Below, one piece after another: positions 1 through 7,541 of a stretch of DNA of 49,164 bases; position 1 is the stretch's first letter, and every line of letters begins with the position of its first letter. Position numbers and translations under genes: made by a program. The stretch spans positions 1-49,164 of the forward strand of contig WALP01000004.1 of the NCBI GenBank assembly GCA_015522785.1, read 5' to 3'. A model generated the notes under the pieces. It was not told the DNA's origin. It worked only from the letters and a program-made list of their open reading frames with translations, and did not search any database. This stretch comes from Candidatus Parvarchaeota archaeon. Its GTDB lineage: Archaea > Nanobdellota > Nanobdellia > CSSed11-243R1.

Positions 1-1375
1 TCTTGAATTTCTTAAGCCTCTCCTCCGGCGTTTCCGGAACTTTTATCCTCTTTAACATATCTTTTGAAATTGGAACAGGAATTTCATCTGTTTCAGGATA
101 CATCCTCGCGGCGCCGGGCATTGGGCGGAGGAATCTCGTCGTCCCGTCTTCGCTGACATCCCTGACATCTTTTGGGACTCCCTTGATATATTGCTTACAT
201 CTATCAATCAAGTGGAAAAGTGCTTTTTCAGCTAATTCCCTCTCAGCAATCACAAAAGCGAAGGCGTCCTCATTCCTACATCCCAACAATTTCCTGACTT
301 GAAAGATTTCGTTCTCGGAAATCCCGTAATTTGGAAGCTCATCGGAATGTATGAATCCACGAATACCAGTGAAATGTTTTACATACTCAACCATGTCGCG
401 GGCGAGATATTTTTCCCCCTGAAGTCTTTTCTTGAGCAAGCCGTGAAATCCTGAAAGTTTTACGGCAATTATATCATCTTCCCTTTCAACTGCCTTCTTG
501 ATTAGATTTGACTCCGTCTTCTCGAAAATTTTCTTTATGTCATGAAACTTGTTTTCTAACTTTGCTTTGCGCTGCTTGAGTTTTTTGGAAATCTCAATTA
601 AATTTTGTTGTCTTTCGATTTCCAAGTCAATCATCTTTGGAATGTCCTGTAATGCTTGGACGCCTTTTATTTCGACGCGGGTTCCTCCTTTTATGGAAAC
701 ATTTACGTCCTGGCGGATTGTCCCTATTCCTCTTTTGACTTTTCCGGTCATCCTTATTAATAAGCCAATTCTTTCGGCAGCATCCTTTGCCATTTGAGGA
801 GTGAATATATCCGGCTCAGTCCTTAATTCAACAAGAGGAATTCCTAATCTGTCAAGTCGAAAAGTAACTGAATTTTGAGTTTCGCTTATCCTTCTCGCAG
901 AATCTTCTTCAAGAGCGAGCATGTTAACCCTGACTTTTCCTTCGCTTGTTTTTATATATCCATCCTCTGCAACTAAAGCGGTTCGCTGAAAGCCAGAAGT
1001 ATTCGAGCCGTCTATGACTGTTTTCCTCATAATCTCGACTTCATCATAAGGATTCATCTTAAGAAGCATTGAAATCTGAAGTGCGATTCTAAGCGCCTCT
1101 TCATTCAATTTGTGCGGCGGCTCTTCGTCAAGCTCCACAAGGCAGGTTGTGTCATTGTATCCCTGATATATAAACATTTTTTCTCTTTGCTCCTCGGATT
1201 TAGCGGCCACATCCACCTTCCCAGTTTCTCCCGCGAGTGCCTTTAGTTTTCTTCTGACCTCAAAGTCGGGCTTGTCATCTCTTAGGATAGAGGGACAGCT
1301 ACAGAAAAGTTTGTGAGTGTCCAGCTGCTGATGAATTTCAAGCCCGCACTTAAGCCCTACTTTTTTGTAGTTCAT
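1..1375 (-). CDS. gatE: Glutamyl-tRNA(Gln) amidotransferase subunit E, 3' end outside window
   Basis: GatE is the tRNA-binding and kinase subunit of the archaeal GatDE amidotransferase, which converts Glu-tRNA(Gln) to Gln-tRNA(Gln) in the cytoplasm. Translated by eye from the ATG at 1373-1375, the protein begins MNYKKVGLKCGLEIHQQLDT. The GLEIHQQL block and later VELRTEP, VNVSI and KGVQ segments are typical of the GatB/GatE family. The window holds 458 codons; the family usually runs to about 620-630 residues, so the C-terminal part lies beyond position 1. Its start overlaps the 3' end of the unknown ORF 1350..1724 by 26 nt, and gatD lies just upstream, so the three genes form one operon. Family identification is secure. 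Confidence 0.95.
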   Translation of the reverse strand, partial: MNYKKVGLKCGLEIHQQLDTHKLFCSCPSILRDDKPDFEVRRKLKALAGETGKVDVAAKSEEQREKMFIYQGYNDTTCLVELDEEPPHKLNEEALRIALQISMLLKMNPYDEVEIMRKTVIDGSNTSGFQRTALVAEDGYIKTSEGKVRVNMLALEEDSARRISETQNSVTFRLDRLGIPLVELRTEPDIFTPQMAKDAAERIGLLIRMTGKVKRGIGTIRQDVNVSIKGGTRVEIKGVQALQDIPKMIDLEIERQQNLIEISKKLKQRKAKLENKFHDIKKIFEKTESNLIKKAVEREDDIIAVKLSGFHGLLKKRLQGEKYLARDMVEYVKHFTGIRGFIHSDELPNYGISENEIFQVRKLLGCRNEDAFAFVIAERELAEKALFHLIDRCKQYIKGVPKDVRDVSEDGTTRFLRPMPGAARMYPETDEIPVPISKDMLKRIKVPETPEERLKKFK

Positions 1376-1724
1376 TTGAATATACCCTTTCCAACTCATT
1401 CTCAATCTTGGAATTGACGTCCTCACCATTAAGCGCTTTATAGAAAAGCCCGCTCATATTTAGGGTGTTCACGCCAACCCATAACATATAGTTGTCGATG
1501 CCTTCCCTGCTGAGATTTATGTCTATATTCGCAAGCGCCACACGAAGTTCTTTTCTATCAGGGAACCATCCAAGATTTACCTGCATAGTGTATCCATTTG
1601 GCTCGTCAATCAGCTCAACTTCCTCTTCAGTCGGCAGTTTGGATAATATTTCATCCGAGAATATATCATCTATCGATTTGCCTTTCACATCTTTTTTCAT
1701 TACATAAACAACCAAATGCGTCAT
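1350..1724 (-). CDS. Hypothetical protein between gatD and gatE
   Basis: I do not recognise this 124-residue protein (begins MTHLVVYVMKKDVKG). I chose the ATG at 1722-1724 because GGTGAT sits directly upstream, in the spacing used throughout this window; an in-frame GTG and an ATG a few codons upstream are less likely. It is acidic and appears mixed alpha/beta, with no signal peptide, membrane segment or metal motif. It follows gatD by 9 nt and overlaps the gatE start by 26 nt, so translation is probably coupled to both. The position suggests a role near Gln-tRNA amidation, but that is only inferred from context. Confidence 0.8.
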   Translation of the reverse strand: MTHLVVYVMKKDVKGKSIDDIFSDEILSKLPTEEEVELIDEPNGYTMQVNLGWFPDRKELRVALANIDINLSREGIDNYMLWVGVNTLNMSGLFYKALNGEDVNSKIENELERVYSNELQKSRA

Positions 1725-1733
1725 TTTCATCAC

Positions 1734-2993
1734 CTAATTCAAAAACATCTCGACGCTTATAGCATCGTTAATTTCTCCCTTAAGATTTGTCTGCATCATT
1801 TCCCTGACTTTCTCGACTTTCTTTGTCTTGCCCAAGACATACATAAGTTTCACGTAAGCCGTTTCTGGAAGCATATCTCCGCAGAAAATGGCTCCCGCGT
1901 TCCTCAGCTTCCTCAAATTTGAATACACAAACTCATGGGTCCTTCCATAAAGGCACTGTGAGGTTATGCAAACAGGAATTCCCTTTTTAGTCAACGACTT
2001 AACTTTAGCAATTAAATTATGAGGAACATGTCCAAGTCCGGTACCCATCAGAACAATTCCATGATATTTCGAGTAATTTTCTAAAATCTTTGGGTTCATC
2101 CCGGGGTAAACATAAACAATTGCGACTTTCTTGTCTATTTTAATATTCAACTCTGTTTCCTCGTCCGGAGATTTGGAAGGTATAATCTTTTCAATTCTTC
2201 CATCGGGAAAAACTTTTGCGATTGGAAATTGATTTATCGAACGAAACGCGTCTCTTCTGCTGGTGTGCATCTTTCTGACTTTCACGGCTCTATGGAGATA
2301 GCAGAAGTTGTCGTCGGGATTGGCATGCATGCAAACCATGACCTCCCCGATTTTCTGGGTTGCGGATATTGTCGCACAGATTAGGTTCATGAACGTGTCG
2401 CTGCTCCCCCTATCCGTTGAGCGCTGCGCGCCAACCAAAACAACGGGCTTTGAAAGCTTCGGGAACATAAACGAGAGCATGGCAGCGGTGTAATGAAGAG
2501 TGTCTGTTCCGTGAGTAATCACTACTCCCGCGACTTCTTTTTTGTCAAGTTCTTTCTTTACAGCCTTGGCAATTTTTATCCAGTCATCAGGGTGGACATC
2601 CTCGCTCATAATCTGGAGAATCTGCTTGGCGCGAACGTCCGCGAACTTCAAGAGCTTAGGCTCCATTTCGATGAAATCGTCTGCCGTCAATGACGCGTAA
2701 GTTCCCCCAGTAGTGTAATCTACTCTCGAGGAAATCGTTCCGCCTGTAGAAAGAATTGAAACAGTTGGCAGTTTTTTGTTTTGCCTGATTTTTTTCCTTT
2801 TTTCCTTTTTCGGTTTGGCTTTCTTGAGAAGCTTTATTTTCTTTACTTTCTTTTTTTCAATGCCAATGTTGTATCCTGAGTCCAGCTTTATGACTATCGT
2901 CTTGCTCTTCAGAATTTTCGGCTCAGGCATAAGGATACCCTTGTATTTTTTTACCTTGGTGATAATTTCTACTAAATCTCCTGCCTTAGCCAT
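1734..2993 (-). CDS. gatD: Glutamyl-tRNA(Gln) amidotransferase subunit D
   Basis: GatD is the asparaginase-like subunit of GatDE; it releases ammonia from glutamine for amidation of Glu-tRNA(Gln). The 419-residue protein has a short N-terminal beta-rich domain (about 1-70, with a lysine-rich linker) followed by a type I asparaginase fold. Visible motifs are STGGTISSRVDYTTGG near residue 82, carrying the nucleophilic threonine, and VVITHGTDTLHYTAA near residue 158, the second threonine/aspartate motif. Length matches the family. It is the first gene of a minus-strand operon continuing into an unknown ORF and gatE. Together with the GluRS at 35 kb and tRNA-Gln at 14.8 kb it indicates the indirect Gln-tRNA route. 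Confidence 0.97.
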   Translation of the reverse strand: MAKAGDLVEIITKVKKYKGILMPEPKILKSKTIVIKLDSGYNIGIEKKKVKKIKLLKKAKPKKEKRKKIRQNKKLPTVSILSTGGTISSRVDYTTGGTYASLTADDFIEMEPKLLKFADVRAKQILQIMSEDVHPDDWIKIAKAVKKELDKKEVAGVVITHGTDTLHYTAAMLSFMFPKLSKPVVLVGAQRSTDRGSSDTFMNLICATISATQKIGEVMVCMHANPDDNFCYLHRAVKVRKMHTSRRDAFRSINQFPIAKVFPDGRIEKIIPSKSPDEETELNIKIDKKVAIVYVYPGMNPKILENYSKYHGIVLMGTGLGHVPHNLIAKVKSLTKKGIPVCITSQCLYGRTHEFVYSNLRKLRNAGAIFCGDMLPETAYVKLMYVLGKTKKVEKVREMMQTNLKGEINDAISVEMFLN

Positions 2994-3062
2994 GTTAAAT
3001 TAAAAGAATGTTTTGTTTATTAAGTTTCTTTTGAGCAACAAACTCAACAAAAAAAAGAAGAA

Positions 3063-3326
3063 TTACAACCTATATTGTTTGTGATTTTGTTTTATATCCC
3101 TTAACATCGCGCGAATGTAACCAAATGGTGTATAATTACCCAACCTTGCTCCTGTTTCAGGCATATCAATATCACCTTTCGCAATCTTTTCAATTGGCGA
3201 TTCCCCTCTCGCTACCTTAAACGAAACAGAACCTATGCCTGTTGAAGTTATATGTTTATCATCTCTAGCTAAAGGAGTGTACTGTTCAGATTCCCCCAGT
3301 GGATATTTTCCAAATCTACTAATCAT
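3063..3326 (-). CDS. Hypothetical protein, 87 aa
   Basis: Unrecognised small protein, starting MISRFGKYPLGESEQY. The start is well supported: GAGGTG lies about 4 nt upstream of the ATG. The protein is soluble and has glycine/proline-rich turns such as PETGARLGNYTPFGY, with no zinc or membrane motif. Upstream, on the minus strand, a TATA box (about 3419-3431) is followed by a TTACT-type element (3398-3417) that also occurs at promoters near 11.1, 43.3 and 45.2 kb. Downstream, the minus strand runs into a T-rich stretch (3044-3060) that could end the transcript before gatD. It is divergent from the SWIM gene. No function can be assigned. Confidence 0.7.
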   Translation of the reverse strand: MISRFGKYPLGESEQYTPLARDDKHITSTGIGSVSFKVARGESPIEKIAKGDIDMPETGARLGNYTPFGYIRAMLRDIKQNHKQYRL

Positions 3327-3397
3327 CTTTTCACCTCGCGGAATTGAGAGTATAATTGATTGTGTTTATAAACATTGCTCCCAATTGTGTTTATTTT

Positions 3398-3431
3398 GAC
3401 TACTTTATAGTAATAACTATTTATAAATATT
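3398..3431 (-). promoter_or_regulatory. TATA box plus TTACT-type palindromic element
   Basis: Read on the minus strand, an ATTTATAAATA box is followed by TTACTATAAAGTAGT. On the plus strand the element is TACTTTATAGTAATAAC, matching 43292-43308 at 16 of 17 positions. It lies where transcription of the 87-aa gene would begin, leaving a leader with its own Shine-Dalgarno. The element may be an operator or an extended initiator; the resemblance is seen, the role is inferred. Confidence 0.5.
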
Positions 3432-3497
3432 TCGGTGTATCACAAAAGATATAATATTTACACATATAAAATATCTTACTTAAAAGTGGTGATAGAA

Positions 3498-4595
3498 ATG
3501 CCAAAAAATACAAAGATAATGGGCTTAATTCCGGACGGGTATGGTATAACTCTTAATTATGGACAAAGAAAAATTTTCTTCACACCATCAAGAACGGCAG
3601 AGGGTATAGCCATGATTCTGCCAAGAGATATCTTGGAAGCGGAGTGGAACAACTTCTCGAATTATCCTTTCTCTGAGCTTGAAAAGGCAGTCATGAAAAA
3701 GAAAGGAAGCAAGAACTTAATCAACCGGGAGGGGTTGCTCGGCGCTTCCGAAGGGGGCACCGTCGGCTACGGGACTGTAAAATCCAGGGGGCATGGCGGA
3801 AGAAGTGATGAAAATGGAAACAGAATCGTCGCCCACACCGTAATGTTAAAGGGAATCCCAAAAATAAATGGGGATATATTAAACACATTTGATGTTACCT
3901 GCAGCTGCAAGGATTACACATATCACTCAGGTTCGGACGAATTCAATAATCCAAGAATGGCGTGCGCGCACATATCCGCGATGATTATGGCGTATCCATT
4001 ACGGGAGGTTATTCCATCCCTTGAGGAAGTTGTAACCCATTGCAAGCCCATGCTCGACGGCGAGCCGGTTATCCCATATACTCTTCACGAACGCCCAGAT
4101 TTAATTGTCAAGGAACTGGAAGGAAGATATATAGAAGGCAGGAAGATGTATGACTTGGATGTCGAGCTTTTGAGGGAAGATATAATTTCACCGGAATTCA
4201 AAAGGGAAATCAAGAACGGCATCGCGACATTTAACTGTTCGAAAAACTGCGAGAATTATCCTGGAAGTATTGGCTCGAAAATGAGCATAGTAAGGCAACA
4301 CCTCATAGACGAGGGAGCTGAGAGGACAGGGATTGCAAGGGAGTTTGACGGCAAGTGCTACTGGAACTTCAACATTGACAAAAACAAGGATGTGAGATTA
4401 ATTCCCGATTTCGAGAGGGGAACTGTCAACGTGCTAGAAGTTAGGTATGTTGACGACACACCCTACAATGAAATTTTAGAGAGATATGACAAAGTAGATT
4501 ATGGATTGGACCCAATGAGGAAGAGAATGCGCGTAGGCAAATTGCACAAGCTTCCAGGTTACATAACCAAAAGCGATGTTCTAAAAATAATTTAA
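3498..4595 (+). CDS. SWIM zinc-finger protein
   Basis: The 365-residue protein carries a SWIM-type zinc-binding signature, C135-x-C137 ... C156-x-H158 (CSC, 18 residues, CAH), a small domain known to mediate DNA or protein contacts. A second cysteine pair (FNCSKNCENY) lies further on. The start at 3498 is chosen because GGTGAT sits 4 nt upstream; the open frame extends 21 codons upstream without a ribosome site. The N-terminal 130 residues and the long C-terminal region match nothing I know, and there is no transposase or helicase domain of the kind SWIM often accompanies. Parts of the gene (about 3720-3850) are GC-richer than the surroundings. It is divergent from the 87-aa gene. Confidence 0.8.
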   Translation: MPKNTKIMGLIPDGYGITLNYGQRKIFFTPSRTAEGIAMILPRDILEAEWNNFSNYPFSELEKAVMKKKGSKNLINREGLLGASEGGTVGYGTVKSRGHGGRSDENGNRIVAHTVMLKGIPKINGDILNTFDVTCSCKDYTYHSGSDEFNNPRMACAHISAMIMAYPLREVIPSLEEVVTHCKPMLDGEPVIPYTLHERPDLIVKELEGRYIEGRKMYDLDVELLREDIISPEFKREIKNGIATFNCSKNCENYPGSIGSKMSIVRQHLIDEGAERTGIAREFDGKCYWNFNIDKNKDVRLIPDFERGTVNVLEVRYVDDTPYNEILERYDKVDYGLDPMRKRMRVGKLHKLPGYITKSDVLKII

Positions 4596-4597
4596 AA

Positions 4598-4756
4598 GGT
4601 GCCCTGCCCGGCCGATCTGGGGTGAGAAATAGTCTATGCCGGGCCAAAGGGCAAAGGGGTGCTCTCTAGGATGAGAGTATGATATCCCTTCCCCAATTGT
4701 AAGGGGAGGGCAGTCCTTCCTGGGGGAGGAAGGACCTGCCTCGGGTGCGCTCGCTT
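4598..4756. ncRNA. GC-rich structured element, putative non-coding RNA (strand uncertain)
   Basis: This intergenic stretch is strikingly GC-rich in an AT-rich genome and folds into successive perfect helices: TGCCCT/AGGGCA (4600-4605 with 4648-4653) stacked on GCCCGGC/GCCGGGC (4606-4612 with 4638-4644); CTCTC/GAGAG (4662-4666 with 4673-4677); CCCTTCCCC/GGGGAGGG (4686-4694 with 4703-4710); GTCCTTCC/GGAAGGAC (4713-4720 with 4728-4735), extended by GGCA/TGCC; and CGGG/CTCG (4742-4745 with 4750-4753). It lies between the SWIM gene and the ftsZ terminator. I find none of the conserved cores of RNase P RNA, SRP RNA, 5S rRNA or tRNA. On the minus strand it would end in a T-rich tract (about 4580-4597), which slightly favours minus-strand transcription. 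Confidence 0.55.
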
Positions 4757-4772
4757 AGCATGAATAAATAAT

Positions 4773-4794
4773 AAAAAAGAGGTGAAATCACCTC
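4773..4794 (-). terminator. Intrinsic-like terminator of ftsZ
   Basis: On the minus strand, arms GAGGTGA and TCACCTC (4788-4794 and 4779-4785) flank a 2-nt spacer and are followed by TTTTTT. The hairpin contains the ftsZ stop codon (4788-4790), so it ends the transcript directly after the coding region. Confidence 0.6.
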
Positions 4795-5867
4795 AAAATG
4801 TCTATTCCTAATTCGCTTGACACTCTTTGCGCCTTTTCTGCCGCCTTCCTTGATGTTGATGGCCCAAGGATATATGGTGAGTTGACGCCTGTTATTATTG
4901 TCATTATTCTCATCTTTCCTGTCATGTTGTCCTGTACTCTTGCTCCCCATGTGACCATTGCATCTGGGTCCAAGCTTGCTGTAACCATTTCCCCTGCTCT
5001 GTTTACTTCTTCAAGTGTCATGTCAGGTCCGCCTGTTATGTGTATCAATGCACCTTGTGCACCTTCATAGCTTACGTCAAGCAACGGGTTCAACAATGCT
5101 CTCTTAACTGACTCGTCTACCCTGTTTTCTGTGTCAGATTCGCCGACACCAATTACTGCTACGCCTCCGCCTGTCATGACAGATTTTATGTCTGCGAAGT
5201 CCCTGTTTACAAGGGATGGAACTGTAATCATTTCTACAATTCCCTTAATCATTGTTGCGACAAGCTCGTTTGCGACACCGAACGCCTGGCTGATTGGCAA
5301 CTGTCCTGCAATCTCAATCAACCTGTTGTTGTCAATTACTATGACTGTGTCACAGTTCTTTCTCAACTTCTTTAGTCCTTCTTCTGCCTTTTCGATTCTT
5401 GCCTTTTCAATCTTGAAAGGCATTGTAACTGTTCCTATAACTATTGCGCCCTGCTCTTTTGCGACTTGAGCCGTAATGGGTGCTGCTCCTGTTCCTGTTC
5501 CACCACCCATACCTGCGCATACGAAAACCATGTCTGAATTCTTCAATGCTTCCTTCAATTCTGGAAGGGATTCTTTTGCAGCCTGCTCACCCACTTCAAG
5601 ATATCCGCCTGCTCCAAGTCCTCTTGTGGATTCTTTTCCAATCAAAATTTTCTTGTCTGCCTCTCTTGCATCAAGGTGTGCTTTATCAGTATTTGCTAAT
5701 ATAATCTCAGCACCCTTTACTCCCTTATGGTACAACCAGTCCCCCATATTGTTTCCAGCTCCACCTACACCAATTACTTTTATGTTGGCCTTACCAACAA
5801 AGCTTTCATTCCATTTTGCTTCTTGTTCTTTAGCCGCCTTCAAAGCGTCCTGTATGATAAAACTCAT
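4788..5867 (-). CDS. ftsZ: Cell division protein FtsZ
   Basis: FtsZ is the tubulin-like GTPase that polymerises into the division ring at mid-cell. The 359-residue protein shows the nucleotide-binding start IKVIGVGGAGNN (about 29-40), the tubulin signature GGGTGTG (121-127), the NNRL segment and the T7-loop region. The end, ELGIDILR, resembles the short conserved C-terminal tail of archaeal FtsZ, with almost no linker. The start is fixed by GGAGGAGAG upstream of the ATG. It is monocistronic: a TATA-like box lies about 80-90 nt upstream on the minus strand, and a hairpin overlaps the stop codon. The 341 bp upstream hold no other gene I can support. Confidence 0.97.
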   Translation of the reverse strand: MSFIIQDALKAAKEQEAKWNESFVGKANIKVIGVGGAGNNMGDWLYHKGVKGAEIILANTDKAHLDAREADKKILIGKESTRGLGAGGYLEVGEQAAKESLPELKEALKNSDMVFVCAGMGGGTGTGAAPITAQVAKEQGAIVIGTVTMPFKIEKARIEKAEEGLKKLRKNCDTVIVIDNNRLIEIAGQLPISQAFGVANELVATMIKGIVEMITVPSLVNRDFADIKSVMTGGGVAVIGVGESDTENRVDESVKRALLNPLLDVSYEGAQGALIHITGGPDMTLEEVNRAGEMVTASLDPDAMVTWGARVQDNMTGKMRIMTIITGVNSPYILGPSTSRKAAEKAQRVSSELGIDILR

Positions 5868-5948
5868 TTTTCTCTCCTCCTCTTTTTTGTTTTACCGTTT
5901 ACCCGTCGTCTTAAGGCCGGCGAGCCAATTTATGCGCCAACCGAAAAG

Positions 5949-5959
5949 TTTTTATATAT
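5949..5959 (-). promoter_or_regulatory. TATA box of ftsZ
   Basis: The minus strand reads ATATATAAAAA here, predicting transcription start about 26 nt downstream near 5925-5930 and a leader of roughly 60 nt that includes the GGAGGAGAG ribosome site. The same bases also resemble a box on the plus strand, but no plausible plus-strand gene follows at the expected distance. Confidence 0.45.
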
Positions 5960-6016
5960 CCAATATCTATATGGGTATTAAGAAGCTAACAGAAATCGTG
6001 GTGTTGGCTTTTAAAC

Positions 6017-6054
6017 ATTCAAAGCTCAAGCTGGTAGAATTCGATTCAAAGCTC
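6017..6054. repeat. Two 11-bp direct repeats upstream of ftsZ
   Basis: ATTCAAAGCTC occurs at 6017-6027 and again at 6044-6054, a 27-bp period, in the otherwise gene-free 5868-6208 interval upstream of the ftsZ promoter. They could be regulator half-sites or chance. The remainder of the interval is AT-rich and shows nothing else I can support. Confidence 0.4.
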
Positions 6055-6208
6055 GTGGAAACTTCAATTAAATTATTCTAATGTGTCTTTATTTAAATAC
6101 TTTTCAATAATTAGGGTTATATATTGAGTTTAATACATTTAAACATATAAACGGGCATTTCTCATGGAAAAAAGAAAGAAATATGCTTTTTTAACTATTA
6201 AACAGTTA

Positions 6209-6769
6209 TTACAAAAACTTAGGCGTGTCTTTCACCCATCTCTGCCCATACTCCTCAAAAAAAGTTATACCTTCTAATCCAAGCCTATGAGGTGGCGATG
6301 GTTTTTCTGCTGGATAGCCTAAAGGTATCAAAGCGTGAACATCAATATTATTTGTTGGCACTTTTAAAATTCTTTTAACTGCAATTTCATCAAAAACCGA
6401 AACCCAGCATGCACCTAATCCCAAAGAGTGTGCCGCAAGAAGCATATTTTGAATCGCTGCAGCTGCATCGTATTTAACGTAGAAATCCTGCCCTTTTCGC
6501 CCATATGCGCGGGTTATCCTGTCGTTCTTAGTGAGAACAATAATTATAACTGATGACTGTGCAATCCAATATTGTCCAACTGCAGCTTCTGAAAGCTGGA
6601 GCTTTCTTCCTGGATCCCTAACAACTATGAATTCCCATTCCTGAAGATTTCCTATTGAAGGTGCCCACCTCGCGGCGTCCAATATCTTTGCAACCTTATT
6701 TTCCTCAACAGGTTTTGTTATAAATCTCCTTACGCTTCTCCTATCAAATATTGCCTCAAAAACATCCAT
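6209..6769 (-). CDS. Nitroreductase family protein
   Basis: A 186-residue FMN-dependent nitroreductase-fold enzyme. Family hallmarks are visible: the N-terminal DRRSVRRF segment that contacts FMN phosphate, WAPSIGNLQEWEF, AAAAIQNMLLAAHSLGLGACW in the dimer/flavin region, and IPLGYPAEKP near the end. These enzymes reduce nitroaromatics, quinones or flavins with NAD(P)H; the substrate here cannot be told. A TATA-like box about 28 nt upstream (6791-6805) suggests a leaderless mRNA. It is divergent from a winged-helix regulator, and the shared intergenic region contains two inverted repeats, suggesting joint control, perhaps by redox or xenobiotic stress. Confidence 0.92.
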   Translation of the reverse strand: MDVFEAIFDRRSVRRFITKPVEENKVAKILDAARWAPSIGNLQEWEFIVVRDPGRKLQLSEAAVGQYWIAQSSVIIIVLTKNDRITRAYGRKGQDFYVKYDAAAAIQNMLLAAHSLGLGACWVSVFDEIAVKRILKVPTNNIDVHALIPLGYPAEKPSPPHRLGLEGITFFEEYGQRWVKDTPKFL

Positions 6770-6807
6770 ACAAAATAGAAGATAACACTCAAATATAAAA
6801 TATTAGG

Positions 6808-6870
6808 TGTTTCACATTTGAAACAGCGTTCCAAAATAGAAACATTTTTATACTAAAATTTCATGTGAAA
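6808..6870. promoter_or_regulatory. Divergent promoter region with two operator-like inverted repeats
   Basis: Two inverted repeats share the half-site TTTCA/TGAAA. The first, TGTTTCA-CATT-TGAAACA (6808-6825), abuts the TATA-like box of the nitroreductase. The second, TTTCA-TG-TGAAA (6859-6870), lies between the TATA box of the regulator (TTTTTATA, 6845-6852) and its leaderless start at 6876. The layout fits a regulator that represses itself and its divergent neighbour; that function is inferred. Confidence 0.6.
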
Positions 6871-6875
6871 GAATA

Positions 6876-7409
6876 ATGGAAAACATACTAAAATCAATGT
6901 TTGATGAAAAAACAATTTCTATCCTTTCTGAAATGCCTGGAAAAAAAATTATAGGCATACGTGAGGTTTCAAGAAAAACAAAAATTCCAGTCTCGACTGT
7001 ATTCCGAATTTTTCAGAGGCTGGAAAAAAGCGGACTCCTAAGAAAGACAAAAAGTGGGGTGTTCTCATTTTATGAAATTGACCAAAACTCAAAGGCATAT
7101 CTTTTGCTTGAAAGGATTATGCCGAAGAAATCTCCGCTCGATATATTCACCACAATTGTGTCAAAGGAAAAAACAGAAGAAATTCATATGTTGGACGAAG
7201 GAGATGACAGAGCAAGTATCCTTGTCATTGGAAACGTGAAAACAAAAAAGATTCAGGAAATATGTGATGCAATTAAGAAAGAATTTGGTTATTCAATAAA
7301 ACCTCTTGTGCTTACACGTGCTCAGTATGACAATATGGTCTCTTTGAATATAGCACCATCAAGCAAAAAGGTTCTTTTCAAAAATCAAAAAGCAAACATT
7401 TATAAATGA
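6876..7409 (+). CDS. Winged-helix transcriptional regulator
   Basis: The 177-residue protein has an N-terminal helix-turn-helix (IGIREVSRKTKIPVSTVFRI, about 26-45) and wing (SGLLRKTKSGVFSFYEI), followed by a small alpha/beta domain (about 95-177) containing ILVIGNVKTKKIQEI and ending in lysine-rich sequence. The C-terminal part may be a ligand or dimerisation domain; I cannot name its family firmly. Its ATG lies about 26 nt from the TATA box, so the mRNA is probably leaderless. It is divergent from the nitroreductase, and a TTTCA-type inverted repeat sits on its own promoter, suggesting autoregulation. Confidence 0.85.
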   Translation: MENILKSMFDEKTISILSEMPGKKIIGIREVSRKTKIPVSTVFRIFQRLEKSGLLRKTKSGVFSFYEIDQNSKAYLLLERIMPKKSPLDIFTTIVSKEKTEEIHMLDEGDDRASILVIGNVKTKKIQEICDAIKKEFGYSIKPLVLTRAQYDNMVSLNIAPSSKKVLFKNQKANIYK

Positions 7410-7541
7410 AAGTGTGCTTAAATATTTGTAACTTAACAATAGTAAAACTAAAGTTCGTTTAAGTTGTGACTGGTGAGGTGGGAAAACTATATTAATACAA
7501 AAATGCTATTAATTAGAATTGAATAAGGGGGATGATGTAAG

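Noticed and set aside
3435-3497. N-terminal extension of the SWIM protein (21 codons)
   Set aside because: It overlaps a promoter-like AT-rich region; the ATG at 3498 has a good GGTGAT site.
4598-4756. Identification of the GC-rich element as RNase P RNA or SRP RNA
   Set aside because: The conserved P4 core of RNase P and the helix 8 tetraloop of SRP RNA are not visible, and the element is too short for either.
5971-6081. 36-codon plus-strand frame MGIKKLTEIVVLAF... after a TATA-like box
   Set aside because: The ATG is only about 18 nt from the box centre, so it would lie upstream of the predicted transcription start (about 26 nt), and no ribosome site is present. The box serves ftsZ on the other strand.
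5476-6081. Long open frame (201 codons) antisense to the 5' part of ftsZ
   Set aside because: It is composed of low-complexity Ser/Pro/Ala/Leu sequence mirrored from ftsZ codons, and FtsZ on the minus strand is certain.
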